Assembly: GCA_003648085.1 (NCBI GenBank)
Contig: QMOC01000130.1
Location: 1 to 7,195, forward strand
Source: Chloroflexota bacterium
GTDB lineage: Bacteria; Chloroflexota; Anaerolineae; B4-G1
Length of the DNA stretch: 7,195 nt
Direction of reading: 5' to 3'
Below the pieces are notes generated by a model. It made no database searches and was not told the origin of the DNA. It saw only the letters and a program-made list of their open reading frames with translations. Every line of letters begins with the position of its first letter. Position 1 is the first letter of the stretch. Position numbers and translations under genes: made by a program. Shown piece after piece: positions 6,752-7,195 of this stretch.

Positions 6752-7078
6752 GTGCCAAACTCGCATGCAACAAGGAGAGGCGTCTCGCAGGCGGTAGAAG
6801 CCGATTTCCTCTTTGGCCGTCTGAAGCAATTGCAAATGCGTTATCCTCGTCTCATCGGCGATGTGAGGCATGGCAATTTGGTGGTGGATGTGGAGTTCTA
6901 CCTGGAAGATGTGGCCATTGATGCCACTCACTGCCTTCTGGATGCTGGCATCACCGCAGTTCATCGTATGGATTCCCCCAAAGTCATGAGCCTTCAACTC
7001 CCGTCGTTGCTAGATCAGCAGCAAGGACCACTGGTCATCAATCTCCTGGATCGCTTTTTGCGGGGGAAAACCACTTGA
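6752..7078 (+). CDS. Hypothetical protein, 108 residues, GTG start
   Basis: I do not recognise this protein. The frame begins at GTG 6752 and ends at TGA 7076-7078, with a codon pattern typical of coding DNA by eye (G-rich first, A/T-rich second, mostly G/C third positions). The core from about residue 19 (FLFGRLKQLQMRYPRLIGDVR, then LVVDVEFYLEDVAIDATHCLL) to the end (LVINLLDRFLRG) looks like a small soluble alpha/beta domain, with no signal peptide or membrane helix. The first 18 residues look less natural. The ribosome-binding site before GTG 6752 is poor; an AAGGAGAGG at 6772-6780 has no in-frame start at the right distance, and ATG 6836 is the next internal start. The frame is also open upstream to 6683 without a start codon, so it could be a remnant of a longer gene. 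The promoter at 6657-6685 supports expression. The opposite strand has a 100-codon frame that looks less like coding sequence. Confidence 0.5.
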   Translation: MPNSHATRRGVSQAVEADFLFGRLKQLQMRYPRLIGDVRHGNLVVDVEFYLEDVAIDATHCLLDAGITAVHRMDSPKVMSLQLPSLLDQQQGPLVINLLDRFLRGKTT

Positions 7079-7079
7079 G

Positions 7080-7090
7080 TTTTCAGAGAA
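7080..7090 (+). repeat. 11-bp direct repeat, right copy
   Basis: This is the second TTTTCAGAGAA, 344 bp from the first, immediately after the stop of the hypothetical gene and running into the strong Shine-Dalgarno sequence. Confidence 0.4.
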
Positions 7091-7100
7091 AGGAGGTGAG
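7087..7100 (+). promoter_or_regulatory. Near-perfect Shine-Dalgarno sequence without a normal start codon
   Basis: AGAAAGGAGGTGAG contains AAAGGAGGTGA, complementary to the 3' end of 16S rRNA over 11 bases and the best such site in the window. No ATG lies 5-12 nt downstream. In reach are CTG 7106 (9 nt from AGGAGG; a 22-codon frame ending at TAG 7172-7174) and, farther, GTG 7113 (16 nt; an 11-codon frame ending at TGA 7146-7148). ATG 7138 is 41 nt away and opens a frame that runs off the window. Confidence 0.55.
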
Positions 7101-7131
7101 GCGCACTGGCCTGTGATATTGCGCGTGGTGG

Positions 7132-7170
7132 ACGGCTATGTCTGGTGATCCTGCCACTGGACATAGCCGT
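7132..7170. repeat. 16-bp hairpin with 7-nt loop
   Basis: ACGGCTATGTCTGGTG (7132-7147) pairs with CACTGGACATAGCCGT (7155-7170) around ATCCTGC. Fourteen pairs are Watson-Crick and two are G:U in the transcript. No T-tract follows on either strand, so it is not an ordinary intrinsic terminator. ATG 7138 lies inside the left arm. It could be a regulatory mRNA hairpin, the end of a mobile or repeat element, or a stem of a structured RNA. Confidence 0.65.
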
Positions 7171-7195
7171 GTAGCGGAAACAGACGACTGTGCAA

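Noticed and set aside
6695..6997. A 100-codon minus-strand open frame opposite the hypothetical gene
   Set aside because: It shares codon register with the plus frame, has no recognisable motif and no supporting promoter; the plus strand has better codon pattern and a promoter.
6609..7195. CRISPR array, tRNA or insertion-sequence transposase in the right end
   Set aside because: No regularly spaced repeats, no cloverleaf-like sequence and no transposase motifs were seen.

Overview
The window is a bacterial chromosome segment of high G+C, with dense genes, little spacing and good Shine-Dalgarno sequences. The gene content (a dnaX-ybaB-recR cluster, a divergent holA, a DUF6391-like membrane protein and a PucR-type regulator) and the protein style suggest a member of the Chloroflexota, perhaps Anaerolineae-like. 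That placement is an inference from protein resemblance, not from a marker gene.

Left part (1-1582, minus strand). holA, the clamp-loader delta subunit, is nearly complete but runs off the left edge. It lies 62 bp downstream of a small two-helix membrane protein that resembles DUF6391 and carries an HxxEH motif. The two genes are probably co-transcribed. About 150 bp (1583-1735) separates them from the rightward genes. This gap holds a good extended -10 promoter firing left, a moderate promoter firing right, and a 14-bp palindrome at the predicted start of the leftward transcript.

Middle part (1736-4937, plus strand). dnaX (clamp-loader gamma/tau), ybaB/ebfC (nucleoid-associated protein) and recR (recombination mediator) form the classical replication-repair operon, with gaps of 13 bp. 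A GAF-domain protein with all three cysteines of free-methionine-(R)-sulfoxide reductase overlaps the recR stop by one base. The two divergent transcripts therefore place delta and tau/gamma of the same clamp loader on either side of one intergenic control region.

Right part (4983-7195, plus strand). A full-length PucR/CdaR-type regulator is followed by a small terminator-like hairpin. Next comes a strong sigma-70-type promoter whose spacer contains an inverted repeat, and a 108-codon gene of unknown function with a GTG start. The last 117 bases hold a near-perfect Shine-Dalgarno sequence without an ATG at normal distance, a possible 11-codon leader peptide and a 16-bp hairpin. This end is the least explained part of the window and looks by eye less G+C-rich than the replication cluster.
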